A stretch of DNA of 64,000 bases. Source: Marinimicrococcus sp033875255. Lineage in GTDB: Bacteria; Pseudomonadota; Alphaproteobacteria; Geminicoccales; Geminicoccaceae. Position numbers and translations under genes: made by a program. Every line of letters starts with the position of its first letter. Within the stretch, counting starts at the first letter, position 1. Shown here piece after piece: positions 43,725 to 51,708 of this stretch. Location: contig JAWZSN010000027.1 of the NCBI GenBank assembly GCA_033875255.1, positions 5,767 through 69,766 on the forward strand, read 5' to 3'. A model generated the notes under the pieces. That model ran no database searches. It had not been told where the DNA came from and saw only the letters and a program-made list of their open reading frames with translations.

Positions 43725-44464
43725 GCGCGGCCCGGGGTCATCACAGCAGAGCGCATCTCTGTTCCGGCCTCCAGGTCCGCGCAGTGTCTCGCCGCCTTGT
43801 CGCCACGCCCGCGAATCAGGCCGAAGCGACCGAAACCGGAGGTTTTCTCGATTGCCTCCCAGGCCGCGGCGCGGGTCTTACTCGGCCGGCTGGGCCGTTG
43901 GGAGCCCATGAGGAAGTGGCGTGGCGGAGGCGACGGCAGAGAAGCCGGCGCTCTTTGGCGGGCTCCAGGCTCTGGCCCCGGCCAGTCCGCTCAGGGGTCA
44001 CGGGCTGCCCCGTTCCCACGCGGGCGCGCCTCGTCTGTTGAACCAGACGAGGCGGTGCATCCCGGTAACGAGGCTGGCGAGGCCGCGCCCGGGGGAGGCG
44101 TCGAGCCTGTCGATGGTGCGGATAACGAGGCCGATGCGGAGGGCTGGCGCTGCGGAGAGATGGCCGAGCGAGGTCCGGACCCTCACCTGTCGGGCATTGC
44201 CGCAACGAACCGGCCGGGGCATCGGTGCTGCGGCAGGGCTTCGGCCGGCCGGCGCATGGCGGGACGCTGGCCGTGCCACCGCTCCAGCGAGGCCGTCCTC
44301 GATCTGTCCGCTGCTCCCCGTCATGCCTTCGCGGAAGAAGCGGTGTGCCATGCTCACCTGTTGCCTAAGGGACCGGCAAGGGCACGAGTCTCATGCGCCG
44401 GGCCTTTGGCAGAAGCGAAGGTTTCGGCCACCTCGCCTCCAGCCGTTGCGCAGCGCGCGCGGGC
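43725..44464. other. Intergenic region, no gene recognised, one perfect hairpin
   Basis: 740 bp upstream of the amber-interrupted gene and downstream of the Uma2 gene. Frames are open only because GC is high, and none looks protein-like. It contains a perfect 11-bp hairpin (44027-44054). Confidence 0.5.
44027..44054. repeat. Perfect 11-bp inverted repeat, 6-base loop
   Basis: CGCCTCGTCTG and CAGACGAGGCG flank TTGAAC. No T-run follows on either side, so it is not a typical terminator. It stands isolated in a gene-free stretch. Confidence 0.7.
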
Positions 44465-45016
44465 TCACAGTCCGGTGTTCCGGTAGAGCCGGGCGATCTC
44501 GACCTCGTCCTCGAGGGCGGGACTGGCGAACGTGCCGCCGCCGACGTGATCCTGCGCGCGCCATGTGACACCGTCGCGTCGCCATACCTGGACCCAGCGG
44601 CGTGTGCTGTCGACCAGCCAGATCTCCCGAACCCCGTCCAGGGCCTTGTAGGCGTCGAGCTTGCGGCCGAGATCATGGAGGCGGGTCGTCGGCGACAGCA
44701 CCTCCACGACGAGGAAGGGATCCTTCACTCCCGGCTCGCCGTGAGGCGGCTCGCAGGTCGCGGCGATGTCGGCAAGGTAGTAGTCGCCACTGTCCACCGC
44801 GATGCCAGCCTCGGCTGTGGCCCGGCAGGGCGGGCGCGAGGCGAGGCGGCTGTCGATCTCGACTGCCGCATTGACCGCTATGGTCGCATGCACGCCGCTC
44901 GTCGGCGCCATCGAAACCGGCGACCCGTTCACGAGCTCGTATCGCAGGTCCGGCTCGCCTTCCCAGAGGAGGAACTCCTCGAGGGTCATGCGAGGATCCT
45001 GGGCAGCGTCGGCCAT
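44465..45016 (-). CDS. Uma2 family endonuclease-like protein (DUF820)
   Basis: A 183-residue protein of the Uma2/DUF820 family, a PD-(D/E)XK nuclease fold common in multicopy in cyanobacteria and scattered elsewhere. It opens 'MTLEEFLLWEGEPDLRYELV', with 'ATAEAGIAVDSGDYYLADIA' (active-site Asp), 'DPFLVVEVLSPTTRLHDLGR' (Glu-x-x) and 'KLDAYKALDGVREIWLVDST'. The catalytic D...ExL pattern is intact. The biological role is unknown. The start is ATG 45016. Confidence 0.9.
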   Translation of the reverse strand: MADAAQDPRMTLEEFLLWEGEPDLRYELVNGSPVSMAPTSGVHATIAVNAAVEIDSRLASRPPCRATAEAGIAVDSGDYYLADIAATCEPPHGEPGVKDPFLVVEVLSPTTRLHDLGRKLDAYKALDGVREIWLVDSTRRWVQVWRRDGVTWRAQDHVGGGTFASPALEDEVEIARLYRNTGL

Positions 45017-45058
45017 GGCATCTCTCTCCCCGGAGCCGTCAACGTAGCACGCCCTGTC

Positions 45059-45694
45059 TCAATCGGGAAAATGCGCCCTGAGATCAGCCACCTGCTCCGG
45101 AGTGAGCGGCCGTGTGCGCCGGCCCTGGAGCATCAAATGGAGCTTCGCCGTCTCCTCCAGCTCCTCGGTGGCGTAGACCGCGGCATCGAGCGACGTCCCG
45201 GCGACCACCGGCCCGTGGTTGGCGAGCAGCACGGCGCGGTGCCGGTCGGCCAGCGCCTCCACGGCCGGCCCCAGCGCCGGATCGCCCGGGCGGTAGTAGG
45301 GGACCAGCGGCAGCTTGCCGACGCGCATCACGTAATAGGCGGTGAGCGGCGGGATGACGTCCTCGGGGTCGATGTCGTCCAGAACGCTCACCGCCACCGA
45401 ATGGGTGGAGTGGAGGTGCACCACCGCCCGGGCATTGCGGCGCTTTCGGTACATGCCCTGGTGGAGGAAGGTCTCCTTGGTGGGCTTGTCGCCGCCGACG
45501 TGCCGGCCCTCGGGGTCGAGCCTCGAGAGCCGGGCCGGGTCGAGATTGCCGAGGCTGGCGTTGGTCGGCGTCATCAGCCAGCCGTCCTCCAGCATCACGC
45601 TGATATTGCCGGAGCTGCCGAAGGTGAGGCCGCGCTCGAAGATCGAGCGGCCGTAGCGGCAGATCTCCTCGCGCAGCCTGCTCTCCTCGCTCAT
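45059..45694 (-). CDS. otnC: 3-oxo-tetronate 4-phosphate decarboxylase (class II aldolase family)
   Basis: A 211-residue class II aldolase-fold enzyme. 'LTFGSSGNISVMLEDGWLMT', 'ARAVVHLHSTHSVAVSVLDD' (zinc histidines), 'PYYRPGDPALGPAVEALA' and 'AVLLANHGPVVAGTSLDAAV' are the family blocks. It probably decarboxylates 3-oxo-tetronate 4-phosphate to dihydroxyacetone phosphate. The start ATG overlaps the otnK stop by 4 bp. Confidence 0.88.
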   Translation of the reverse strand: MSEESRLREEICRYGRSIFERGLTFGSSGNISVMLEDGWLMTPTNASLGNLDPARLSRLDPEGRHVGGDKPTKETFLHQGMYRKRRNARAVVHLHSTHSVAVSVLDDIDPEDVIPPLTAYYVMRVGKLPLVPYYRPGDPALGPAVEALADRHRAVLLANHGPVVAGTSLDAAVYATEELEETAKLHLMLQGRRTRPLTPEQVADLRAHFPD

Positions 45695-46956
45695 GGCATC
45701 ACCTCGAAGGCCTTGAGGAAAAAGTCGCGCGCGCCGAAATTGCCCGACTTCAGCGCGAGCGCCAGCGGCCGCTCGCCGATCGAGACGGTGGCGGGAACGC
45801 CGGGGTCGATCTGCGGGCCGATCCGCAGTCCCTTCACGCCCAGCGCCTGGACCACGGCGCCCGAGGTCTCGCCGCCGGCCACCACGAGGCGCCGCACACC
45901 CGCTTCCACCAGTCCCCGGGCGATCTCGGCCATGGCCCTCTCGACCAGCTCGCCAGCGGCCTCGCGGCCGAGCCTTGCCTGCACCGCCTTGACCTCCTCG
46001 GGCGGGGCACTGGCGTAGATGAGCGGCGGGCCGTCTGCCAGACGCTCCCTGGCCCAGGCCAGCGCCTCCGCCGCACCGCCGCCCTCGGCGAGACGGGTCG
46101 GATCGAGCCGGAAGGCCGGCCGCTGCCTTGCCATCTCCTCGATCTGACCCAGCGTCGCCGCCGAGCAGGAGCCTGCCAGCACCGCCTCGAGGCCCTCGAC
46201 GGCGGGCAGCGCGTCAGCGCCCGTGGCGTCCGCCAAAAGGCCCTGGCGGCGGAAATTGGCGGGCAGGCCCAGCGCGATGCCCGAGCCGCCGGTGATCAGC
46301 TTCAGATCCGCGCAGGCCTCGCCCAGGGTCTCCAGATGGGCATCCTCGACCGCGTCCGGCACGGCGTGGCGCACGCCCTCGCGGCGCAGCTGGGCGAAGC
46401 GCCGGCGCACCGCGTCGGCCCCGGCGGCCACCGTCGGGCAGGACACCAGCCCGGTCTTGTGCGGGGTCTGCCGCGCCAGCACCCGCACGAGGTTGCTGTC
46501 GGTCATGGGTGTGAGCGGATGGTGGCGCATGTGGGTATCGGAGAGCAGGCTCTCGCCCACGAACAGATGGCCCATGTAGATGGTGCGGCCGGTCTCGGGA
46601 AAGGCCGGGCAGGCGATGGTGAAGTCGCTGCCCAGCGCGTCGAGGAGCGCGTCGGCCACGGGGCCGATATTGCCCTTCTCGGTGCTGTCGAAGGTCGAGC
46701 AGTATTTGAAGAGGAACTGCCGCGCGCCGGCCCGGCGCAGCCACTCGAGCGACTGCAGCGACAGCCGCACCGCCTCCTCGGGCGGGCAGGTGCGCGACTT
46801 CAGGGCGATGGTGATGGCGTCGGCCTCGGGCACCGGCAGATCGGCCGGCGGCGCGTCGATCAGCTGGATCGTCCGCATGCCGCGCCGGACCAGCGTGTTG
46901 CAAAGATCGGTGGCGCCGGTGAAATCGTCGGCGATGCAGCCGAGCAGCAACGACAT
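45691..46956 (-). CDS. otnK: 3-oxo-tetronate kinase (four-carbon acid sugar kinase, DUF1537)
   Basis: A 421-residue kinase. The N-terminal 'LLLGCIADDFTGATDLCNTL' is the substrate-binding signature, followed by 'FKYCSTFDSTEKGNIGPVAD' and 'RTIYMGHLFVGESLLSDTHM'. The C-terminal nucleotide part has 'VRRLVVAGGETSGAVVQALG' and 'LALKSGNFGARDFFLKAF', the typical end. The start ATG is at 46956; the frame is open further upstream without similarity. Coupled with otnC. A 23-bp tandem duplication lies just upstream. Confidence 0.92.
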   Translation of the reverse strand: MSLLLGCIADDFTGATDLCNTLVRRGMRTIQLIDAPPADLPVPEADAITIALKSRTCPPEEAVRLSLQSLEWLRRAGARQFLFKYCSTFDSTEKGNIGPVADALLDALGSDFTIACPAFPETGRTIYMGHLFVGESLLSDTHMRHHPLTPMTDSNLVRVLARQTPHKTGLVSCPTVAAGADAVRRRFAQLRREGVRHAVPDAVEDAHLETLGEACADLKLITGGSGIALGLPANFRRQGLLADATGADALPAVEGLEAVLAGSCSAATLGQIEEMARQRPAFRLDPTRLAEGGGAAEALAWARERLADGPPLIYASAPPEEVKAVQARLGREAAGELVERAMAEIARGLVEAGVRRLVVAGGETSGAVVQALGVKGLRIGPQIDPGVPATVSIGERPLALALKSGNFGARDFFLKAFEVMP

Positions 46957-46984
46957 GCCGCAATGTCCTCCCGCTATGAGGTAG

Positions 46985-47030
46985 CCTCGTTGGCCCATCT
47001 CTGGAGCCCTCGTTGGCCCATCTCTAGAGC
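46985..47030. repeat. Two tandem 23-bp direct repeats upstream of otnK
   Basis: CCTCGTTGGCCCATCTCT plus 5 more bases, repeated immediately with one difference (GGAGC versus AGAGC at the end). It lies 29-74 bp upstream of the otnK start, where a regulator could bind side by side. The identical helical spacing (about two turns) fits paired binding. Confidence 0.65.
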
Positions 47031-47053
47031 AAGGTCAGTGGGCAGGCGAGCCG

Positions 47054-47081
47054 CTTGATCGGCGTGCGGGAAACCCTACAT
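47054..47081 (+). promoter_or_regulatory. Candidate RpoH (sigma-32) heat-shock promoter of hsp20
   Basis: CTTGAT (47054-47059) and CCCTACAT (47074-47081) are 14 bases apart. They resemble the -35 CTTGAA and -10 CCCCATnT elements of RpoH promoters. Transcription would start near 47088 and give a 93-base leader containing the ROSE-like structure. Confidence 0.6.
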
Positions 47082-47087
47082 GAGTGC

Positions 47088-47180
47088 TGCCGGATGCCGA
47101 TGGCGGGTCCGGCAAAGTGATGAGAAGGCGTGTCCGTGCGGAGCGCCAAACGTGTCACTATCGCTTCCAGTGAGGATAGA
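47088..47180 (+). ncRNA. ROSE-like RNA thermometer in the hsp20 leader
   Basis: Three hairpins can form. The first pairs 47088-47094 with 47108-47114 (7 bp). The second pairs GGCG at 47127-47130 with CGCC at 47144-47147, extended by CCG/CGG. The third pairs 47158-47166 with 47172-47179, sequestering the GAGGATA ribosome binding site. The anti-SD strand contains UCGCU with a bulged G opposite AGGA, which is the defining motif of ROSE elements controlling small heat-shock genes in Alphaproteobacteria. Translation should open at high temperature. Confidence 0.75.
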
Positions 47181-47603
47181 ATGACCATGATCGACCTGCG
47201 TCCGTTCTACCGGACCATCAACCAGTTCGACCGGCTTGCCGGCACTGTCGCCGCCGGCGGCCCGGCCTACGACATCGTCGCGTCCGACGAGAACCACTTC
47301 GCCGTCAGCCTCGCCGTGCCGGGTTTCTCCCAAGAGGAGCTCGAGGCGTCTGTCGAGGACGGCGTGCTGAGCGTGCGCGGGACGCCCAAGGATGAGGATG
47401 CCGGCCAGGCGACCTTCCTTCATCGCGGCATCGCCCGCGGAGGCTTCGAGCGCCGCTTCCGCCTCGCCGAGCATGTCGAGGTGACGGGCGCTTCGCTCGA
47501 GAACGGTGTCCTGCGCGTGGAGCTCGTCCGGGAAGTGCCCGAGAGCAAGAAGCCGCGCGTGATCGGCATCGCCTCGGGCGCCGAGTCGGCGAAGGCCGCT
47601 TGA
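47181..47603 (+). CDS. Small heat shock protein, Hsp20/IbpA family
   Basis: A 140-residue ATP-independent holdase chaperone. It starts 'MTMIDLRPFYRTINQFDRLA', as IbpA-type proteins do. The alpha-crystallin domain covers about residues 28-125: 'YDIVASDENHFAVSLAVPGF', 'LHRGIARGGFERRFRLAEHV' and 'GASLENGVLRVELVREVPES' (V-x-L/V type anchor). The start ATG at 47181 has GAGGA six bases upstream, inside the thermometer hairpin. A dnaJ-type gene follows, making a heat-shock unit. Confidence 0.93.
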   Translation: MTMIDLRPFYRTINQFDRLAGTVAAGGPAYDIVASDENHFAVSLAVPGFSQEELEASVEDGVLSVRGTPKDEDAGQATFLHRGIARGGFERRFRLAEHVEVTGASLENGVLRVELVREVPESKKPRVIGIASGAESAKAA

Positions 47604-47632
47604 CCGCGGCTCTCTTTGGCTGAGAACCAGAA

Positions 47633-47659
47633 GGACGGCGCCCGCGGCGGGCGCCGTCC
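47633..47659 (+). terminator. hsp20-dnaJ intercistronic hairpin
   Basis: A perfect 12-bp GC-rich stem (47633-47644 with 47648-47659) and a 3-base loop. No T-run follows, so it may protect the hsp20 mRNA or attenuate dnaJ rather than end transcription fully. Confidence 0.75.
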
Positions 47660-47677
47660 ACTGCGTGCGGAGTTGTG

Positions 47678-48607
47678 ATGAGCCGATCGCTCTATGACAC
47701 GTTGGGGGTCGGCCGGCAGGCGAGCGAGCAGGAGATCACCCGCGCCTATCGCAAGCTCGCCAAGACCTGCCACCCCGACCTCCACCCCGGCGACAAGACT
47801 GCCGAGGACAAGTTCAGGCGCATCACGGCCGCCTACGACGTGCTGCGCGACAAGACCAGCCGGGCCCGCTACGACCGGGGCGAGATCGACGAGGAGGGCC
47901 GCGAGCGGGGGCCTGCCGGCGGCTACTGGCAGCAGCGCGGTGCGGGTCCCTACGGCGCGGGTGCGGGCCATTACCGCGCCGGCGCTGGTCCGCAGGGTGG
48001 TTTCGCCGGCATGGACGACGTGCTGAGCGACCTGTTCGGGTTCGGCGGGCGCGGCCGCGCTCGCCGCGGCGCCGGCTTTGCCATGCCCGGCGAGGACGTC
48101 CGCCTGACCCTCGAGCTCGACCTTGCGGCCGCCGTCAAGGGTGGCGTCCGGCGTGTCGCCATGCACGACGGCACGCTGCTCGACGTCAACATCCCTCCCG
48201 GCACCGAGGACGGGCAGGTGCTGCGTCTGCGCGGCAAGGGGCGCCCGGGCCACGGCGGCGCCGCGGGCGACGCTCTGGTCGAGATCAAGGTGGCCGAGCA
48301 CCCGCTCTTCAGGCGCAAGGGCCTGGACATTCATGCCGACGTGCCGGTGCCGCTGGCGACCGCCGTGATGGGCGGCAAGCTGCATGTGCCGACGCTCGAC
48401 GGCCAGGTAAGCGTGAAGGTCCCCAGGCACGCCAGCTCCGGCAAGATCTTGCGGCTGCGCGGCAAGGGCGTTCATGATGCGCGCAGCAAGCGCCACGGCG
48501 ATCTCCTCGTGCGGCTCATGGTGGAGCTGCCAGACCCCGCCAGCGAGCCTGACCTGATGGCGGCGCTGGAGCAATGGGCGCAGCGGCAGAAGGCGCCGGC
48601 GGCCTGA
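47678..48607 (+). CDS. DnaJ C-terminal domain protein (CbpA-like co-chaperone)
   Basis: A 309-residue J-domain protein without zinc fingers. The J domain (residues about 5-68) contains 'AYRKLAKTCHPDLHPGD' with the HPD motif. A Gly/Tyr/Arg-rich linker (about 80-145) is followed by two DnaJ C-terminal beta domains ('MPGEDVRLTLELDLAAAVKG', 'VNIPPGTEDGQVLRLRGKG', 'VPRHASSGKILRLRGKGVHD'). It stimulates DnaK. Start ATG 47678, or GTG 47675 immediately before. Probably co-expressed with hsp20. Confidence 0.92.
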   Translation: MSRSLYDTLGVGRQASEQEITRAYRKLAKTCHPDLHPGDKTAEDKFRRITAAYDVLRDKTSRARYDRGEIDEEGRERGPAGGYWQQRGAGPYGAGAGHYRAGAGPQGGFAGMDDVLSDLFGFGGRGRARRGAGFAMPGEDVRLTLELDLAAAVKGGVRRVAMHDGTLLDVNIPPGTEDGQVLRLRGKGRPGHGGAAGDALVEIKVAEHPLFRRKGLDIHADVPVPLATAVMGGKLHVPTLDGQVSVKVPRHASSGKILRLRGKGVHDARSKRHGDLLVRLMVELPDPASEPDLMAALEQWAQRQKAPAA

Positions 48608-48648
48608 GCCCGAGCGTCGTGGCGGGACGGGCGGCCGGAGCCGTGCAA

Positions 48649-48695
48649 GGCGCTGCGCGCGGCTCTTTTTTCCCCTTTCCTGTCAATTGGAGGCG
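48649..48695 (+). repeat. Dispersed intergenic repeat, copy D (+)
   Basis: GGCGCTGCGCGCGGCTCTT, a T/C tract, then TGTCAATTGGAGGCGG. It follows the order of copies A-C with more divergence in the last third. It lies 42 bp after the dnaJ-type gene. Confidence 0.65.
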
Positions 48696-48871
48696 GTGCC
48701 GGAGGGCGTCTCCTCTACCCCAGGCCGGACCGCCTTCGCTTTCTCCGGCCCTCACGTCGCTTCCTTTCCGATGGCTGGACCAGGCGCGCACCGAGCCTGG
48801 AGCGGCGGTCCCTGCAGATTCGCAGAGAAAGCTGAAGATGCGGTAAACGCACAATCGCGGACGCGCCAGCC

Positions 48872-50047
48872 CTAGCCGCCCGCCGGCTCGAGGCGCCAGA
48901 CCCCGCCATCGGCCTCGTCGTTGAGCAGGTAGATCAGGCCGTCGGGTCCGACCCGCACGTCGCGGATGCGGCCGATCGCATCCTCGAGCAGGCGCTCCTC
49001 GCCGACGATCCTTTCGCCGTCCAGATCGAGCCGCACCAAAAGGCGGTCCTTCAGGGCGCCGACCAGCAGATCGCCTTGCCAGGCGGGTATTGCGGCGCCG
49101 GTGTAGAACGCCATGCCGGAGGGGGCGATGGAGGGGACCCAGGTCCAAAGCGGCGGCTCGACGCCCTTCATGGTCTTGCCCCGGCCGATGGGCAGGCCCG
49201 AATAGTCGATGCCGTGGGTGGTCAGCGGCCAGCCGTAATTGGCGCCCTTGCGGATGATGTTGACCTCGTCGCCGCCGCGCGGCCCGTGCTCCTGCTCCCA
49301 CAGCTCGCCCGTCACGGGGTGCAGAGCCAGGCCCTGCGGGTTGCGCACGCCATAGGCGAAGATCGCCGGGTGGGCGTCCTCGCGGCCCGTGAACGGATTG
49401 TCTTCGGGTATCGCGCCGTCATCCCTCAGCCGGACGATCTTGCCGGCCAGGTCAGAAAGATCCTGCGCGCGCTGCATCTGGCCGCGGTCGCCAATGCTCA
49501 TGTGGAGCAGGCCGTCGCGGCCGAAGACGATGCGCGAGCCGAAATGGCGGCCGGTGCCGCTGCCGGGCTCGGCCACGAAGACGACCTCCTGCTCCTCGAG
49601 CGCGTCGCCGCGTAGACGCGCGCGCATCAGATGCGTCGCCAGACCATCGCTGCTTGGACCGCTATAGGTGAGATAGAGCCAGCCATTCTCGGCGAAGCGC
49701 GGATGCAGCGCCACGTCGAGAAGCCCGCCCTGGCCGCGCGCCACCACCTCCGGCACGCCGGCCACCGGCTCGGCCAGGAGCCTGCCGTCCTCGACCAGCC
49801 GCAGCCTTCCGTCGCGCTCGGTCACCAGCATCCGCCCGTCCGGCAGGAAGGCGAGGCTCCAAGGGTACTCCAGGCCCTCCACCACCGGCACCAAAACCAG
49901 CTCCTGCCCGCCCGCCTGCACCGGCGTCCCGCTGTCCCCGGCGCGCGCCAGGCCCGACCCGCCCCACCAGCCGAGACTCCCGCAGCTGGTGTTGAAGCCG
50001 ATGCTCGCACCGAGCAGCAGGCCGCTCATCAGCCTGTTGATCCGCAT
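48872..50047 (-). CDS. PQQ-dependent sugar dehydrogenase (aldose dehydrogenase family)
   Basis: A six-bladed propeller enzyme of about 391 residues, periplasmic or membrane-anchored. Blocks are 'GLEYPWSLAFLPDGRMLVTE', 'VARGQGGLLDVALHPRFAEN', 'GSRIVFGRDGLLHMSIGDRG', 'AYGVRNPQGLALHP' and 'EQEHGPRGGDEVNIIRKGAN'. The last segment carries PQQ/sugar contacts in the Asd/YliI group. A leader 'MRINRLMSGLLLGASIGF' before a Cys suggests membrane export from the ATG at 50047. The ATG at 50098 is also in frame but lacks a ribosome site. Confidence 0.9.
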   Translation of the reverse strand: MRINRLMSGLLLGASIGFNTSCGSLGWWGGSGLARAGDSGTPVQAGGQELVLVPVVEGLEYPWSLAFLPDGRMLVTERDGRLRLVEDGRLLAEPVAGVPEVVARGQGGLLDVALHPRFAENGWLYLTYSGPSSDGLATHLMRARLRGDALEEQEVVFVAEPGSGTGRHFGSRIVFGRDGLLHMSIGDRGQMQRAQDLSDLAGKIVRLRDDGAIPEDNPFTGREDAHPAIFAYGVRNPQGLALHPVTGELWEQEHGPRGGDEVNIIRKGANYGWPLTTHGIDYSGLPIGRGKTMKGVEPPLWTWVPSIAPSGMAFYTGAAIPAWQGDLLVGALKDRLLVRLDLDGERIVGEERLLEDAIGRIRDVRVGPDGLIYLLNDEADGGVWRLEPAGG

Positions 50048-50166
50048 TCCCCGCAACCTCGCGCTCGAGAGACCCTCTTGCTGGAGATAGTCTTGCATGC
50101 GGCCGGGTGAACGGGCTTCATGCGCCAGCCGTGCACGACGGAAAAGATCTGCAACGGGGAGGCGTC

Positions 50167-51708
50167 ATGAGCCAGGCGGAAACGGTAGCCGAGCTGCTGA
50201 AGGCGGGAGCCGACGACGCCCCCGCCATCACCGCGCCGGGGCGGCCGCCGCTCTCCCACGGCGCGCTGCGCCGCCATGTGCAGGCGGTGGTCGAGCGGCT
50301 CAACGGGCTCGGCATCGGTCGGGGCGACCGGGTGGCCATCGTGCTCCCCAACGGTCCCGAGATGGCCGTCGCGTTCCTCGCCGTCGCCGCCGGCGCCACC
50401 ACGGCGCCGCTCAATCCGGCCTACCGCGAGGACGAGTTCGAGTTCTATCTGGGCGATCTGAAGGCCCGGGCGCTCATCGCCATGGAGGGCGAGGCCGGGG
50501 CGGCGGTCGCCGTCGCCCGCAGGCACGGCGCGGCCGTCCTGCGGCTGCGGGTTCCCGAGGGAGCGCCGGCCGGCCTCTTCGAGCTGGACGCCGAAGGCGG
50601 CGCGGTGCTTGCGCCTTCTGCCCGGGGCGGGCTCGCCGAGGCCGGCGACACGGCCCTGGTGCTGCACACTTCCGGCACCACCTCGCGGCCCAAGATCGTC
50701 CCGCTGAGCCAGGCCAACATCTGTGCCTCGGCCGTCGGAATCGGCGCCACCCTGCGGCTCGGGCCCGATGATCGCTGTCTCAACATCATGCCGCTCTTCC
50801 ACATCCACGGATTGATGTCGGCGACCCTGGCGTCGATGGCGGCCGGCGCCTCGGTGTGCTGCACGCCGGGCTTCAACGCGCTGAGATTCTTCGCCTGGCT
50901 CGAGGAGGCGAGGCCCAGCTGGTACACGGCGGTGCCGACCATGCACCAGGCCATTCTCGCCCGCGCCGAGCGCAACCCCGAGGCCGTGGCGGCGGCCCGG
51001 CTGCGCCTCATCCGCTCGTCCTCCTCCTCGCTGCCGCCCCAGGTCATGAGGGCGCTCGAGGAGACCTTCGGCTGCCCGGTGATCGAGAGCTACGGGATGA
51101 CCGAGGCGAGCCACCAGATGACCTCCAACCCGCTGCCGCCGGCCGCCCGCAAGGCGGGCTCGGTCGGCATTGCCGCCGGCCCCGCGGTCCGCGTGGCCGA
51201 CCAGGAAAACGCGTTCCTGGCGGCCGGCGAGGAAGGCGAGGTGGTGATCTCCGGGCCCGGCGTCACCCGAGGCTACGAGGCCAACGAGGAGGCCAATGCC
51301 AAAAGCTTCTTCAAGGCCGAGGGCAGGCGCTGGTTTCGCACCGGCGACCAGGGCCGTCTCGACGAGGAAGGCTATCTGTGGCTCACCGGCCGGCTCAAGG
51401 AGATCATCAACCGCGGCGGCGAGAAGGTGAGCCCGCTCGAGGTCGACGAGGTGCTGATGGACCATCCCTCCGTCCGCCAGGTGGTGACCTTCGCCATGCC
51501 CCACGCCAGGCTCGGCGAGGAGGTCGCCGCCGCCATCGTGCTGCGCGAGGGCACGAGCGCTACGGAGCAGGAGATCCGCGCCTTTGCGGCGACGCGCCTG
51601 GCCGACTTCAAGGTGCCGCGCCGGGTGCTGGTCCTGGACGAGATCCCCAAGGGAGCCACCGGCAAGCTTCAGCGTATCGGTCTCGCGCAGAAGCTGGGGC
51701 TGGGATGA
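50167..51708 (+). CDS. AMP-dependent acyl-CoA synthetase (Pcs60/oxalyl-CoA synthetase-like)
   Basis: A 513-residue adenylate-forming enzyme. The P-loop 'LVLHTSGTTSRPKIVPLSQA', the A5 motif 'IESYGMTEASHQMTSNPLPP', 'WFRTGDQGRLDEEGYLWLTG' and the hinge 'RLKEIINRGGEKVSPLEVDE' are intact, and the C-terminal catalytic lysine is in 'PKGATGKLQRIGLA'. The SHQMTSNPLPP stretch is characteristic of the oxalyl-CoA synthetase group. Start ATG at 50167 with GGGGAGG. It overlaps the ketopantoate reductase-like gene by 4 bp. Confidence 0.88.
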   Translation: MSQAETVAELLKAGADDAPAITAPGRPPLSHGALRRHVQAVVERLNGLGIGRGDRVAIVLPNGPEMAVAFLAVAAGATTAPLNPAYREDEFEFYLGDLKARALIAMEGEAGAAVAVARRHGAAVLRLRVPEGAPAGLFELDAEGGAVLAPSARGGLAEAGDTALVLHTSGTTSRPKIVPLSQANICASAVGIGATLRLGPDDRCLNIMPLFHIHGLMSATLASMAAGASVCCTPGFNALRFFAWLEEARPSWYTAVPTMHQAILARAERNPEAVAAARLRLIRSSSSSLPPQVMRALEETFGCPVIESYGMTEASHQMTSNPLPPAARKAGSVGIAAGPAVRVADQENAFLAAGEEGEVVISGPGVTRGYEANEEANAKSFFKAEGRRWFRTGDQGRLDEEGYLWLTGRLKEIINRGGEKVSPLEVDEVLMDHPSVRQVVTFAMPHARLGEEVAAAIVLREGTSATEQEIRAFAATRLADFKVPRRVLVLDEIPKGATGKLQRIGLAQKLGLG

